22,453 nt of DNA from DAOUFU01 sp034429275 (GCA_034429275.1 DAOUFU010000297.1:1-22453), one strand, 5' to 3'; shown: positions 15,701 through 21,666, counted from the first letter of the stretch. The notes: generated from the sequence alone by a model not told the origin. A program made the numbers and translations.

Positions 15701-16813
15701 TTGAAATAACAATTCCCGTATTTGCGAAAGGGTCATATTACTGCTTAGGTAACGAGCTGCGAGAAACTCAGCATAAGTCTGATGCGCCCATCCCAGACGC
15801 TTTTCTCCCCGAGATGAAAACAAACCGGTGGACAGAGCCTCTCTGATCAACTGATGACCTATGTCTAGCTGCGAATACTCTAGCTGAGTGATAGGGATTG
15901 CGCCTGGCGGTATATCTTCCAATGACCCATAAATCCAGACCGAGTTGTGGTTGGTCAACAACATGATTGCTGCTATCTGGGAGGCAGCTTTCAGACGCGA
16001 ATGGGGATCGAAATTCCCTGTTTTCTCTAGTTCGATGCGTCTAGGATTCTGTTCCTCGCACAGGTGCAGACAGTATCTTTCATATAGCTCAACTTGGGTG
16101 GCGGGTAACCCACCTTGATTTTCTCTGAATTCGCGTATGAGGGACCTCAACGTCAAAGGCTTAACTGCAAGAGGGCGTAACCCCAGAAGATCCACCTCTT
16201 GCAGAAACGCTTCCGCGTCTAGACCCTCGGATTCTGCTGCAACCATAATGTCGGCGGATGTTAACGGGTCGAGTTCATAAATCAGAGGAGCATTTCCATC
16301 CCACAGACTGGCAAAGTCTGCCACTAAGGTGTCGGGCCAATCGAAAGTGCGGCACGTAATGCGAAGAAATAGCCTGTCTAGTGCGGTTCTCGGCAGTGTT
16401 TTCAAACTCTCCAAGAGTTCGTATCCGATTTGGACAGGACGCATAGTGCCTTCATCAAGACCATCCAAGAACATGTATAGATCATGTATTCCGTGTTTCC
16501 AGTCCTCGAAACGGTGGTCCTCAAAGAGCCTCTTGGGAGAGGTGTACATGCCGAGTCTGGCAAAGAACAGTTGGTTGCCTGCCAGATTCTGTTCGAGAGC
16601 CTTGTATATTCGTTCCAGTTCCCAAGACTTTCCCATCCCAGGCTCGCCCAGGAGGATCAGACATTGGATCGAGTGCAAATCATCAAGGCGTTCCGGGTCC
16701 TCACGGGATTCAAAACTGGACAGCAACGATCCGGGATTGACTTCATTGGAACCAGTGTCACGTATACCTCGCTTATGCCAGCGACGGTCCCAGTCGTATG
16801 TTCTTTGACGCAT
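12746..16813 (-). CDS. STAND/NACHT-type NTPase with long helical C-terminal region
   Basis: This 1355-residue protein has Walker A G-E-P-G-M-G-K-S (56-63), Walker B L-D-G-L-D-E (116-121), and the winged-helix end of a NACHT-like module with W-A-H-Q-T-Y-A-E-F-L-A-A-R-Y-L (342-356). About 1000 helical residues follow, consistent with HEAT/ARM-like sensor repeats. The extreme C-terminus (L-T-V-P-I-I-P-I-L-L-A-Y-E-G-E) recalls a tail I associate with other bacterial NACHT proteins, which is recollection only. Bacterial STAND NTPases (Avs, bNACHT) sense phage proteins and trigger an effector. Only about 55 residues precede the P-loop, so there is no room for an N-terminal nuclease or TIR domain. 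I start at ATG 16813, with GAGG about 10 bases upstream. The frame is open to a GTG at 16930, but that part overlaps the transposase remnant and its GTG sits too close to GGAGAG. No promoter was identified. Confidence 0.82.
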   Translation of the reverse strand: MRQRTYDWDRRWHKRGIRDTGSNEVNPGSLLSSFESREDPERLDDLHSIQCLILLGEPGMGKSWELERIYKALEQNLAGNQLFFARLGMYTSPKRLFEDHRFEDWKHGIHDLYMFLDGLDEGTMRPVQIGYELLESLKTLPRTALDRLFLRITCRTFDWPDTLVADFASLWDGNAPLIYELDPLTSADIMVAAESEGLDAEAFLQEVDLLGLRPLAVKPLTLRSLIREFRENQGGLPATQVELYERYCLHLCEEQNPRRIELEKTGNFDPHSRLKAASQIAAIMLLTNHNSVWIYGSLEDIPPGAIPITQLEYSQLDIGHQLIREALSTGLFSSRGEKRLGWAHQTYAEFLAARYLSSNMTLSQIRELLFQDDVVVPQLRVLAAWLSNMNASVLEDILQRDAKALFQGDVVLAEIAYRPRLVSAFLHILDEGQAIDLGYDRPTLYRRWAHPDLAAQLSPYIVDSHKNERARYAAIDIAEACEIKELQHDLVRVALDPQNPHMVRGNAAYAVMRIGDQIAKQQLEPLIFGGSGDLDDELKGVALLALWPGHLTTEALFSVLTPPKRPNFFGAYRLFLGRLREHLTISDMPLALKWAKEQVAHSAEPPLEHDYTIEHVIDEIVVLAWQYLDDPAILNGFVALALARLELFQPMVSRETRVSDEDEPMQFREELLANNDKRRGVLRAAFPVLSEYDDRLHFLAHYETPLLIPDDLGWLLEALETEQAEDLQNLLLQLIQIAFNPRDHRHLEIMFEAMQRNAILAERFRPFFVADLNSEAAHRSREYHQKLKGLEAIVETPQRQRLELPPVEMIRGQLEKCETEDAGEWWRLAYNMIFEADGTHHYFLEPDLTATPGWREADNETRARIVKAGIRYLEEQGPKEEEWFTQGLTYWPAIAGYRALVLLARLLPDMSVVKPEIWRKWASIVVAYPSHYSYPGYECDPKLHRLLVCTAYRSAPEEVITFLTRLIDLRDEKGQHVIPPYELLDKFSDCWDEHLDVVFLNKLRVLDLSDDGFGAILARLLERNVPEAIVYATSLVVPLPSDDEGRNRAIYATQHLVIHADNTSWWSSIWPIIQKEPDFGRAVVERVACSHDERRSAAIGARLPENDLADFYLWLVEQYPFEEDPDIIALGMHWVSDRERVTDWRDRLLLQLAQRGTPEAAQSLERISMTYPVVYRIQQAFEEARERVRRDAWKPNRPEDIFRMVNETARRNTLITEIRNLLASTEQRLLERILGRIDQCERWTQLEIESVLKAVESREGPDQEIRQILSNLQEQLRLLVDSQALCQDISLAQEANMIVETISAPGLDVRHRLKLTVPIIPILLAYEGEVEFNIRASLEAIWKKLRGWANSGDGS

Positions 16814-16842
16814 TGAAGAACACCTCATCTCCAAATCAATAA

Positions 16843-17346
16843 AATGGGGATCTGCAAGCAAGCGCGAAAACGGGTAATGGTGACATTTTGACTGATGGGA
16901 TTGAAAAGGCACTCCAAGATAAACGGCCACCTCTCCGGTGAAGTATTGAAGGTCACACGCAACGCTTCAGGTCAAAACGTGCCCAATTGCTCAACGGCTT
17001 ATTTTACCCCAACTGTCATCGCGTTAGCACGATGCTGGACCGGCATATGCAATCCCCGACACGTTGTTTCTACATGGCGCGCGATTACCGAGGGCATCGC
17101 ACTTCGGTTCACCTTAAAGCACGTGCCTGGGCTCTCATATATAACTTCCTCCCCTATTGCCTGCGTGCCATTGCTCACTCGGATTTACCTTTCACTTCAC
17201 CCGCCCACAAGCTCAACCGTTTTCGCTATCACGACACCTGGCTCCAGAACTTGTTCATTGCCACATCATGCCAGCATGCCTATGTCCGCCAAAAATCTGG
17301 TAGAATCAGTCATTTGCTGTTCAAAATACGCAGCCCCGGTGATTGA
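16843..17346 (+). pseudogene. Degenerate transposase remnant (C-terminal part)
   Basis: One + strand frame reads as a coherent protein from about 16843, is interrupted by a TGA at 16939-16941, and continues to a TGA at 17344-17346. Recognisable stretches are D-G-I-E-K-A-L-Q-D-K-R-P-P-L-R before the stop, S-I-E-G-H directly after it, then V-S-T-M-L-D-R-H-M-Q, R-D-Y-R-G-H-R-T-S, A-R-A-W-A-L-I-Y-N-F, and S-P-A-H-K-L-N-R-F-R-Y-H-D-T-W-L-Q-N-L. The last part resembles the C-terminus of an insertion-sequence transposase, though I cannot name the IS family. An upstream TAA (16840-16842) and no start mark it as a fragment. I saw no terminal inverted repeats. It fills the roughly 530 bases between the STAND gene and the recombinase module, and nothing else is evident there. 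The transposase call is from memory of such C-termini. Confidence 0.45.
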
Positions 17347-17359
17347 TTATCCGAGGCTG
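17323..17359 (-). terminator. Intrinsic terminator ending the recombinase operon
   Basis: Arms 17331-17339 and 17351-17359 pair around an 11-base AT-rich loop. Read on the - strand the stem is continuous, with one U-G wobble; on the + strand that pair is a C-A mismatch, so the structure belongs to the - strand transcript. A short TTTT (17326-17323) follows. It overlaps the stop codon of the zinc-finger gene. Confidence 0.5.
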
Positions 17360-17487
17360 TTTGCGAAGTGATTATTACGTTGACGCTTCGCGCGCTGACG
17401 GCACGCATTGGAACAATACACACGACGGCGTCCGCCCAACTCCGACGGCGCTGACAGTTCCGCTCCACACACCGCGCAGCGCCTCAC
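17347..17487 (-). CDS. Small zinc-finger protein (CxxC...CxxxC)
   Basis: This 46-residue basic protein has C4-x-x-C7 and C25-S-N-A-C29, followed by R-Q-R-A-K-R-Q-R. The pattern resembles small zinc-ribbon proteins common on mobile elements and actinobacterial or Chloroflexota genomes. I choose the GTG at 17487 because it overlaps the stop codon of the membrane-protein gene in a GTGA junction, giving translational coupling; a longer frame is open to 17595 but lies wholly inside the upstream gene. The family often has a C-x-S-x-x-C-R-Q-R-A-Y-R-R-R-type tail and is presumed to bind DNA or RNA, though its role is not known. It is the last gene of the recombinase operon, and its stop overlaps a terminator hairpin. 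Existence is likely; function is open. Confidence 0.65.
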   Translation of the reverse strand: MRRCAVCGAELSAPSELGGRRRVYCSNACRQRAKRQRNNHFANSLG

Positions 17488-18353
17488 ACGGCGGAGGCGA
17501 TCACTTTTGGGCGGTGGCCATTCCTCCGAGTCAGATCGCGGTCGATATGCTCCACTGCTATCGCCTCTTGATGAGGTTCCGGCTCTTCGTACCACAAATC
17601 CGCCTGCATTTCGCGCTGAACGACCGTTCGCCAGTCATCGACAGTCATATCGCCTAACGCTTCCTTACGGCGCGAGTTGGCTTTCAGCAAGGCGTCTCGC
17701 AGCGCGTTGGCATATACCTGAGGCCAGTTTGGGTGTTGTTCGGGGTTGGCGGTTGCGGTCTGCCACTCCGCGAGTGCTGCCTGAAACGCGCGCTCATCGG
17801 CGTGTCGTTGCTCGATGGTTTCGAGCACCTGTTCTTTCAACACGTAGGCTGTGCTGAGAACTAACAACGGCGGCGCAATCGCCTCAAGCCAGGCGAAGGG
17901 ACTTTTTGTATGTCCTGGGAGCGCGGTCTGGATATTGCCCGTCAAGGCGAGAATCGTGGAAATTGCCATCGACGAGTACAAGAGGCGACGAGAAGACCGG
18001 CTGGTCCCCAGTGTCGCCAAAGCCAGCGAGAAAACCACCTGGCCGACCTCGGCGGACAGCACTGTCGCCAGTCCAACCGCGGTCATCGCGACGCTGCTGG
18101 ATACAGCCTGGCCGAAGGTTTGGGAACCAATCACGTACAGCCGGATGGCGGAAGGCGTGAACGCGGCCAGCAGCAGGATAATGCACAGGATGCTGATGAG
18201 CCGGGTTACAGTCGGGGGATATTTGCTGATCGCGTGATGGGCGAAATGCTCTCGCGCAGGTCGCGGGCCAATGGATCGTACCACGGCTTGGCGAGCAGCC
18301 TGACGCGCGGCTTGCCGCTGTTCTTGAGTGAGTGGACGCAGATTGTCTATCAT
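17484..18353 (-). CDS. Four-helix membrane protein of the recombinase operon
   Basis: This 289-residue protein has a basic, glutamine- and alanine-rich N-terminus (1-48), four predicted membrane segments (about 50-70, 85-116, 123-145 and 153-173), and a charged, helical cytoplasmic tail of about 115 residues. The arrangement resembles DUF2637-like membrane proteins found on integrative elements and plasmids, but I cannot confirm the family. The start (ATG 18353) has AGAGGG a few bases upstream and lies 36 bases after the recombinase stop. The end overlaps the zinc-finger gene by 4 bases. Position suggests a role in element maintenance, transfer or exclusion, which is inference. No signal peptide or enzymatic motif is visible. 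Confidence 0.7.
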   Translation of the reverse strand: MIDNLRPLTQEQRQAARQAARQAVVRSIGPRPAREHFAHHAISKYPPTVTRLISILCIILLLAAFTPSAIRLYVIGSQTFGQAVSSSVAMTAVGLATVLSAEVGQVVFSLALATLGTSRSSRRLLYSSMAISTILALTGNIQTALPGHTKSPFAWLEAIAPPLLVLSTAYVLKEQVLETIEQRHADERAFQAALAEWQTATANPEQHPNWPQVYANALRDALLKANSRRKEALGDMTVDDWRTVVQREMQADLWYEEPEPHQEAIAVEHIDRDLTRRNGHRPKVIASAV

Positions 18354-18389
18354 GGGAACCCTCTGTATACTGATGCCATGTAACTGGCT

Positions 18390-20123
18390 CTACGCGACCA
18401 GGACTTTGGGAAAAACGAAGCGATATTGCTTCGATTTCCACGTAAACACGGCGCGGTCGGTGAGGGTTCCAAGCCCGTCGCTCCCGTGGCGGCTACGAGC
18501 GGAAATCTCACTCGTAGCCGCATTTTTTATGTCCAAAACTTGTGCAATTTCCGCCGTTTCCTGCTCATTCTCTCCCAACACAACGCCAAAGTCACCATGT
18601 ACCACCACCGCCAGGACCTTTCCCTCATGGACGAAGACCCGTTCCACGATTTTCTGGAGCAGCTGCTGGCGTGCATCCATAGGTTTGTCCATCCGCTCGC
18701 ACTGCTCCCAATACGCCTGGAAATTCTGGACCAGATCCGCCGCCTCGATCAAGTCGTCATAGTCCATCGGGCGTAGCGCATCCATCTCTAACTGAAGCTG
18801 CTGCCGTTTTTCAACGTACTCCTCCCGTGAGATGAACCCCTGGTCCCAGCGAAAGTCAATGCGCTCAATGATCTCCCGGATTTCTGCCATACGCTGCAAC
18901 GCCACTGCATTATCCACCCGGTTCTGAACCGCCGCTTCCACCCGTTCACGAAACCCGTCCGGGATGGTCAGATTGGACAGAATCGCCACAACCTGGTCAT
19001 CCAGATCGGCCACATCAATGTACGGTTGACCACAGGGGGCATACCCGCGCTGCCGTGCCAGACACCGGTAATAGGCCTTCTCGTTGTCAGTATGCCAGAA
19101 GGGACGCATCTTGCCGTAGTTGTCGTCTACCAGTCCTTGTGGCTTATGCGCGATACACTCGGCGCAGAACACCCGGTCGTGCAGGAGGTAGATGCGGTGC
19201 TGGCTGGGGATGGTGCTCCGGCGCGCCAATCCGGCGCGCACTTCCTGGCACCGTTCGAACAGCTCGTCCGAGATGAACCCCTGGTGTTTGCCCTCATACC
19301 ACTCTTTACGCCCACGGGAGGACTGCTTGCGTTCGCCCAAGGTGCCCGCATAGATGGTTTCGGCATGGGGCACCCGCCCCGTATACACCCGGTTCTGCAG
19401 CATATCGCGCACCATCTCCTTGTTGATCGGCTGCTTGCCCGCCCGCAGTTTCTGAATGATCGGCTGCGCGTTCATCCAATCGGCGATCTGCTGGTCGCTG
19501 AAATTCCCGGTCGCATACATCCGAAAAGCGCGGCGCACAATCACAGCCACACGCATGATGATGTAGAGGCCTGCCGGGCGTTCCGGTGTCGCTTCTTTGG
19601 CAGTCACCAGCAGGTATCCGATCGGAGCCACGCTGCCGTTGAACTCCCCGCGCACGGCGCGCTGCTTCTTGGCGCGCTTGGTGTCCGAACTCAGATTCCT
19701 GGAGAACATCGCCGCCTGGACTGCCAGCATCTGTTCGATCATCGCCCCGTAGAAGCTGTCGTCATCATCCTGGCTGACCCCCTCAACACAATAGAGCTTG
19801 AGCTTGTACTCATGGCGCAGAAACGCTTTCACAATGACCGACTGCTCGAAGTCACGCGCCAATCTATCAAACTTCCAGACCATCAACGCGTCAAACCTGC
19901 CCATTTCGGCGGCTTTCTGCATCTGCTTGAACCCGTCTCGGTCCAGGCTCCAGCCGTGTTCCGCCCCATCCTTATACACCCCAACGACGACACCCCCGCG
20001 CTGGCCGATGGCCTCACGGCAGACGATTTCCTGGTCTTCCAGACTGATTTCATTCTGCATATCCGAGGAATAACGGGCATAGATGGCGAAACGCATCCGT
20101 TTGTTATTGTTATTGCCTGACAT
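18390..20123 (-). CDS. Large serine recombinase (integrase/resolvase family)
   Basis: This 577-residue protein has the three parts of a large serine recombinase. The resolvase-like catalytic domain (about 10-150) carries Y-A-R-Y-S-S with the nucleophile at S19 and the V-W-K-F-D-R-L-A-R segment (R87, R90). The recombinase domain (about 160-260) is followed by a zinc ribbon with C320, C323, C354 and C364 and a coiled-coil segment (about 395-450). Such enzymes insert and excise elements between attP and attB without needing extensive homology. ATG 20123 is chosen over an upstream ATG at 20159 because AAGGAG lies 7 bases before it. A 58-codon gene overlaps its start by 14 bases. The last 45 residues (from about 531) are encoded across a + strand terminator-like hairpin and look unlike the rest of the family, so the tail may come from flanking DNA. 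The att sites were not located. Confidence 0.92.
   Translation of the reverse strand: MSGNNNNKRMRFAIYARYSSDMQNEISLEDQEIVCREAIGQRGGVVVGVYKDGAEHGWSLDRDGFKQMQKAAEMGRFDALMVWKFDRLARDFEQSVIVKAFLRHEYKLKLYCVEGVSQDDDDSFYGAMIEQMLAVQAAMFSRNLSSDTKRAKKQRAVRGEFNGSVAPIGYLLVTAKEATPERPAGLYIIMRVAVIVRRAFRMYATGNFSDQQIADWMNAQPIIQKLRAGKQPINKEMVRDMLQNRVYTGRVPHAETIYAGTLGERKQSSRGRKEWYEGKHQGFISDELFERCQEVRAGLARRSTIPSQHRIYLLHDRVFCAECIAHKPQGLVDDNYGKMRPFWHTDNEKAYYRCLARQRGYAPCGQPYIDVADLDDQVVAILSNLTIPDGFRERVEAAVQNRVDNAVALQRMAEIREIIERIDFRWDQGFISREEYVEKRQQLQLEMDALRPMDYDDLIEAADLVQNFQAYWEQCERMDKPMDARQQLLQKIVERVFVHEGKVLAVVVHGDFGVVLGENEQETAEIAQVLDIKNAATSEISARSRHGSDGLGTLTDRAVFTWKSKQYRFVFPKVLVA
18489..18528 (+). terminator. Perfect terminator-like hairpin within the recombinase 3' end
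   Basis: An 11-base perfect inverted repeat (18489-18499 and 18511-18521) around an 11-base loop is followed on the + strand by A and six T (18522-18528). As sequence it is a textbook intrinsic terminator, but it lies inside the recombinase coding region on the opposite strand. No + strand gene ends here in this window. Confidence 0.55.
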
Positions 20124-20286
20124 GGGGATTCTCCTTATCTGCTGTTTCCGGCTGTTCATCGGACTTCAAAACGTTCCTGGCAAGAATCAGCACGCCGCGA
20201 AGGGACTGCTTTTCAGTCTTTTTGAAGGGGGTATATATCCCCTCCTCGACCGTGATCTTGCCCCCGGAGAAGATGTACCGCGGCAT
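20110..20286 (-). CDS. Small 58-residue protein overlapping the recombinase start
   Basis: The frame starts at ATG 20286, with AGGG 8 bases upstream, and ends with TAA at 20112-20110, so the last 14 bases overlap the recombinase start. The predicted protein has a coherent composition: M-P-R-Y-I-F-S-G-G-K-I-T-V-E-E-G-I-Y at the start, then a basic, hydrophobic middle (R-G-V-L-I-L-A-R-N-V-L) and an acidic tail. I do not recognise the family. The overlap implies that it is translated first and couples to the recombinase; it may be a directionality or accessory factor, but that is guesswork from position. A GC-flanked TATATAT tract (20232-20238, with G and C runs on each side) lies inside it and is unusual in this GC-rich DNA. 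It is 113 bases downstream of the end of the predicted antisense RNA gene's 5' side. Confidence 0.5.
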   Translation of the reverse strand: MPRYIFSGGKITVEEGIYTPFKKTEKQSLRGVLILARNVLKSDEQPETADKENPHVRQ

Positions 20287-20289
20287 CGC

Positions 20290-20565
20290 CTACACCCTCT
20301 CCCAGCCCGGAACAACAAAGCGGCCCAATCCGACAAAGGAGTCAGTTGGGCCGCGGAATCCACACAGGACAGGAGTCCCGTGATTCTGTATAATGCTATG
20401 CAGCCCGGTCACTGCCTTACCCAGTGTCGGGTTAGAACCGTGTGGAGTGTTCCCGCACTCCGCACGGTTCGCCTTTTTGTTCTCGGCTGCCATCAAACTA
20501 CAACACGTTGCCCCGTTTGTCAAGCGTTTGCAGGCCATTCTGGGGCCTCTGAAGACCCTTTTCAT
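20290..20565 (-). CDS. Doubtful 91-codon frame after the primase gene
   Basis: ATG 20565 is preceded by a near-perfect GGGAGGAG ribosome binding site, and the frame runs to a TAG three bases before the small gene's ATG, so on position alone it looks like an operon gene. Against it, the same stretch holds a promoter, two stable hairpins and a terminator, and the translation is rich in G, N and scattered cysteines with no recognisable motif. It could be a leader peptide whose first codons are translated, the remnant of a longer gene, or chance. I list it because the ribosome binding site is too good to ignore, but I favour a mainly regulatory role for the region. Confidence 0.25.
   Translation of the reverse strand: MKRVFRGPRMACKRLTNGATCCSLMAAENKKANRAECGNTPHGSNPTLGKAVTGLHSIIQNHGTPVLCGFRGPTDSFVGLGRFVVPGWERV
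20311..20354 (-). terminator. Intrinsic terminator in the leader of the small gene and recombinase
   Basis: Perfect 9-base arms (20320-20328 and 20346-20354, GCGGCCCAA type) enclose a 17-base loop and, on the - strand, are followed by TTTGTTGTT (20319-20311). It lies between the - strand promoter at 20495-20523 and the small gene starting at 20286. It would therefore stop transcription before the small gene and recombinase unless an alternative fold forms. Confidence 0.6.
20366..20394 (+). promoter_or_regulatory. Promoter of the + strand small RNA
   Basis: AGGACA (20366-20371, matching four of six bases of the -35 consensus) and a consensus TATAAT (20389-20394) are separated by 17 bases. Transcription would start at about 20401, just ahead of two hairpins ending in a T-run. 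Confidence 0.6.
20401..20480 (+). ncRNA. Predicted antisense small RNA, about 80 bases
   Basis: Following the promoter, the + strand encodes hairpin 1 (20404-20407 and 20410-20414 paired with 20422-20426 and 20428-20431) and hairpin 2, an almost perfect 15-pair stem (20435-20449 with 20456-20470, six-base loop). GCC and five T (20474-20478) follow, as in an intrinsic terminator. Each stem contains one G-U pair on the + strand; the matching pairs are A-C mismatches in the complementary RNA. The structure is therefore stable only in the + strand transcript, which argues that the RNA gene lies on this strand. It is opposite the predicted leader of the small gene and recombinase operon. The 5' end overlaps a leader segment able to pair with the terminator's 5' arm. 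Control of the operon by antisense attenuation is inference. Confidence 0.6.
20495..20523 (-). promoter_or_regulatory. Promoter for the recombinase operon leader
   Basis: A perfect TTGACA (20523-20518) is 17 bases from TAGTTT (20500-20495), a weak -10 with the key T, A and final T. Transcription would start near 20488 and run leftward across the whole complement of the + strand small RNA, then the terminator at 20311-20354, then the small gene and recombinase. Confidence 0.5.
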
Positions 20566-20601
20566 TGTCTCTCTCCTCCCTTTTTTAGCGCACCGGCGGA
20601 G

Positions 20602-21597
20602 TTACAATCGCGTCCTGGCGCACCCGGCGCAGCTGGTGCGCCAGCCAGGTGAACACCTCCCACCCTGCAGGTGGAATTCGGTGATGTCCTTGCCATACGG
20701 CACGCGGATGACATGCACCCGTTGGGAAAGCGCCTGCAAGCGCGCAGCGCCTTTTGCCCCGGCCCGGTCCATGTCATATGCGACCAGGATCAGCGGCACG
20801 GTCACCAGGTCGCCGATCCACCGGTCGCTCAAGCCGGTGCCCGCGCTGCCCAACGTCACCGCCGTGACCAGCGGCTCCGCTTCCTGGTGCGCCAGCAGCG
20901 CGTCGAACTCCCCTTCGCAGAACAACACCGCTTTCGCGCCCGGCAGCGCATCCCCCCGATACAGCCCGCTGCTGCTGCCGCCGGCGATCTGGGCGTACTT
21001 GGGCTGCCCGGCAGCGCGCCGCACCTTCACCGCCCACACCGTCTCGCCCGTCATCCACGGGATGGTGATGCCGCACGGCACGCTCAGCCCGGCAATGGTC
21101 CGCCACTGCCGGTACCCACCCGGCACCACGCCGAGGTGCGCTTCCCGGATCGTCTCGCCTTCCAGCCCACGCCCGGTCAGGTAGTCCAGCGCCGGTTCCC
21201 CACGCACCGACCACAGCGTTTCTTCGGCCCGCTCCACCACCTGCCGGGCAGCGACCTGCCACTCGCCGGGCGGCGGTTCCGCCGGTGGCGTGGGATGGTT
21301 GGCTGGGAGCCTGGATGCAGAGCGCGGCATTGCGCCCAATGCTTCGAGTGCCGCCTGGAAGCTCAGGCCGCGATAGCGCTGCAACCAGTCGAAGACATCT
21401 CCGCTGACCTGGCATTTGCCAAAACAGTGGAACCCGTCCGCCCACACCGCCAGGCTGTACCCCTTACGCTCGTGGTGGAACGGGCAGCGCCACAGCAGCG
21501 CGCCTCCGCCGCGCATGGGGGCCGGCCCCAGGTCCTGCTCGACGACCTGCCGCAGGTCAACCCGCGCTTTGAGAGTCCGGGTATCCACGTCCATCAT
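20602..21597 (-). CDS. DnaG-like primase (CHC2 zinc finger plus Toprim), C-terminus frameshifted
   Basis: The 331-residue frame has a CHC2-type zinc finger (C38, H41, C58, C62; H-C-F-G-K-C) and a Toprim domain with E218-G-E220 in F-C-E-G-E-F-D-A and D265-M-D267 in V-A-Y-D-M-D-R-A-G. It ends with Y-G-K-D-I-T-E-F-H-L. Such phage- and plasmid-type primases make RNA primers for replication. The start is ATG 21597, with GAGGGGGG ahead; ATG 21594 is an alternative. After Q-G-G near 20660 the frame turns into an odd cysteine- and arginine-rich tail. One base more at the G-run around 20656-20662 would restore E-V-F-T-W-L-A-H-Q-L-R-R-V and end at the TAA at 20587-20585, which looks native. Either the base call is wrong or the gene is frameshifted. 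The C-terminal helicase domain of DnaG is absent; the neighbouring DUF3987 gene may supply it. Confidence 0.85.
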   Translation of the reverse strand: MMDVDTRTLKARVDLRQVVEQDLGPAPMRGGGALLWRCPFHHERKGYSLAVWADGFHCFGKCQVSGDVFDWLQRYRGLSFQAALEALGAMPRSASRLPANHPTPPAEPPPGEWQVAARQVVERAEETLWSVRGEPALDYLTGRGLEGETIREAHLGVVPGGYRQWRTIAGLSVPCGITIPWMTGETVWAVKVRRAAGQPKYAQIAGGSSSGLYRGDALPGAKAVLFCEGEFDALLAHQEAEPLVTAVTLGSAGTGLSDRWIGDLVTVPLILVAYDMDRAGAKGAARLQALSQRVHVIRVPYGKDITEFHLQGGRCSPGWRTSCAGCARTRL

Positions 21598-21638
21598 CGG
21601 CCCCCCTCATGTGAATGTGTCACCGGCACATGACATGA

Positions 21639-21666
21639 GACAGGTTGACAGGTTCGTGAACCTGTC
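21639..21666. repeat. 28-base repeat, copy 1 (palindrome upstream of primase)
   Basis: Two tandem GACAGGTT units (21639-21646, 21647-21654) run into a palindrome with 9-base arms (21647-21655 and 21658-21666) around two bases. It lies about 40 bases upstream of the primase start, in the position of an operator or an iteron. It is identical to copy 2 except for one base. Confidence 0.7.

Noticed and set aside
16814..16930. N-terminal extension of the STAND protein to a GTG at 16930
   Set aside because: GGAGAG directly abuts that GTG, leaving no spacing; the region reads as transposase remnant on the other strand, and ATG 16813 has better spacing.
18440..18490. tRNA gene on the + strand ahead of the terminator hairpin
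   Set aside because: GGTTCCAAGCCC differs from the T-loop consensus at two conserved positions and I could not build a full cloverleaf; at most a relic.
19026..20120. Long open frame of 364 codons on the + strand
   Set aside because: It lies opposite the recombinase gene, whose catalytic and zinc motifs are clear; the frame is a shadow of GC-rich coding DNA.
20435..20470. Group II intron domain, suggested by the - strand hairpin with GGGAA loop and flanking GAACCG and CGGTTC
   Set aside because: No reverse transcriptase or catalytic domain V is nearby; the + strand reading with a T-run explains it better as a terminator.
20671..21633. Long open frame of 320 codons on the + strand
   Set aside because: It lies opposite the CHC2/Toprim primase and has no recognisable domain; strong bias toward P, R and A is typical of antisense shadows.
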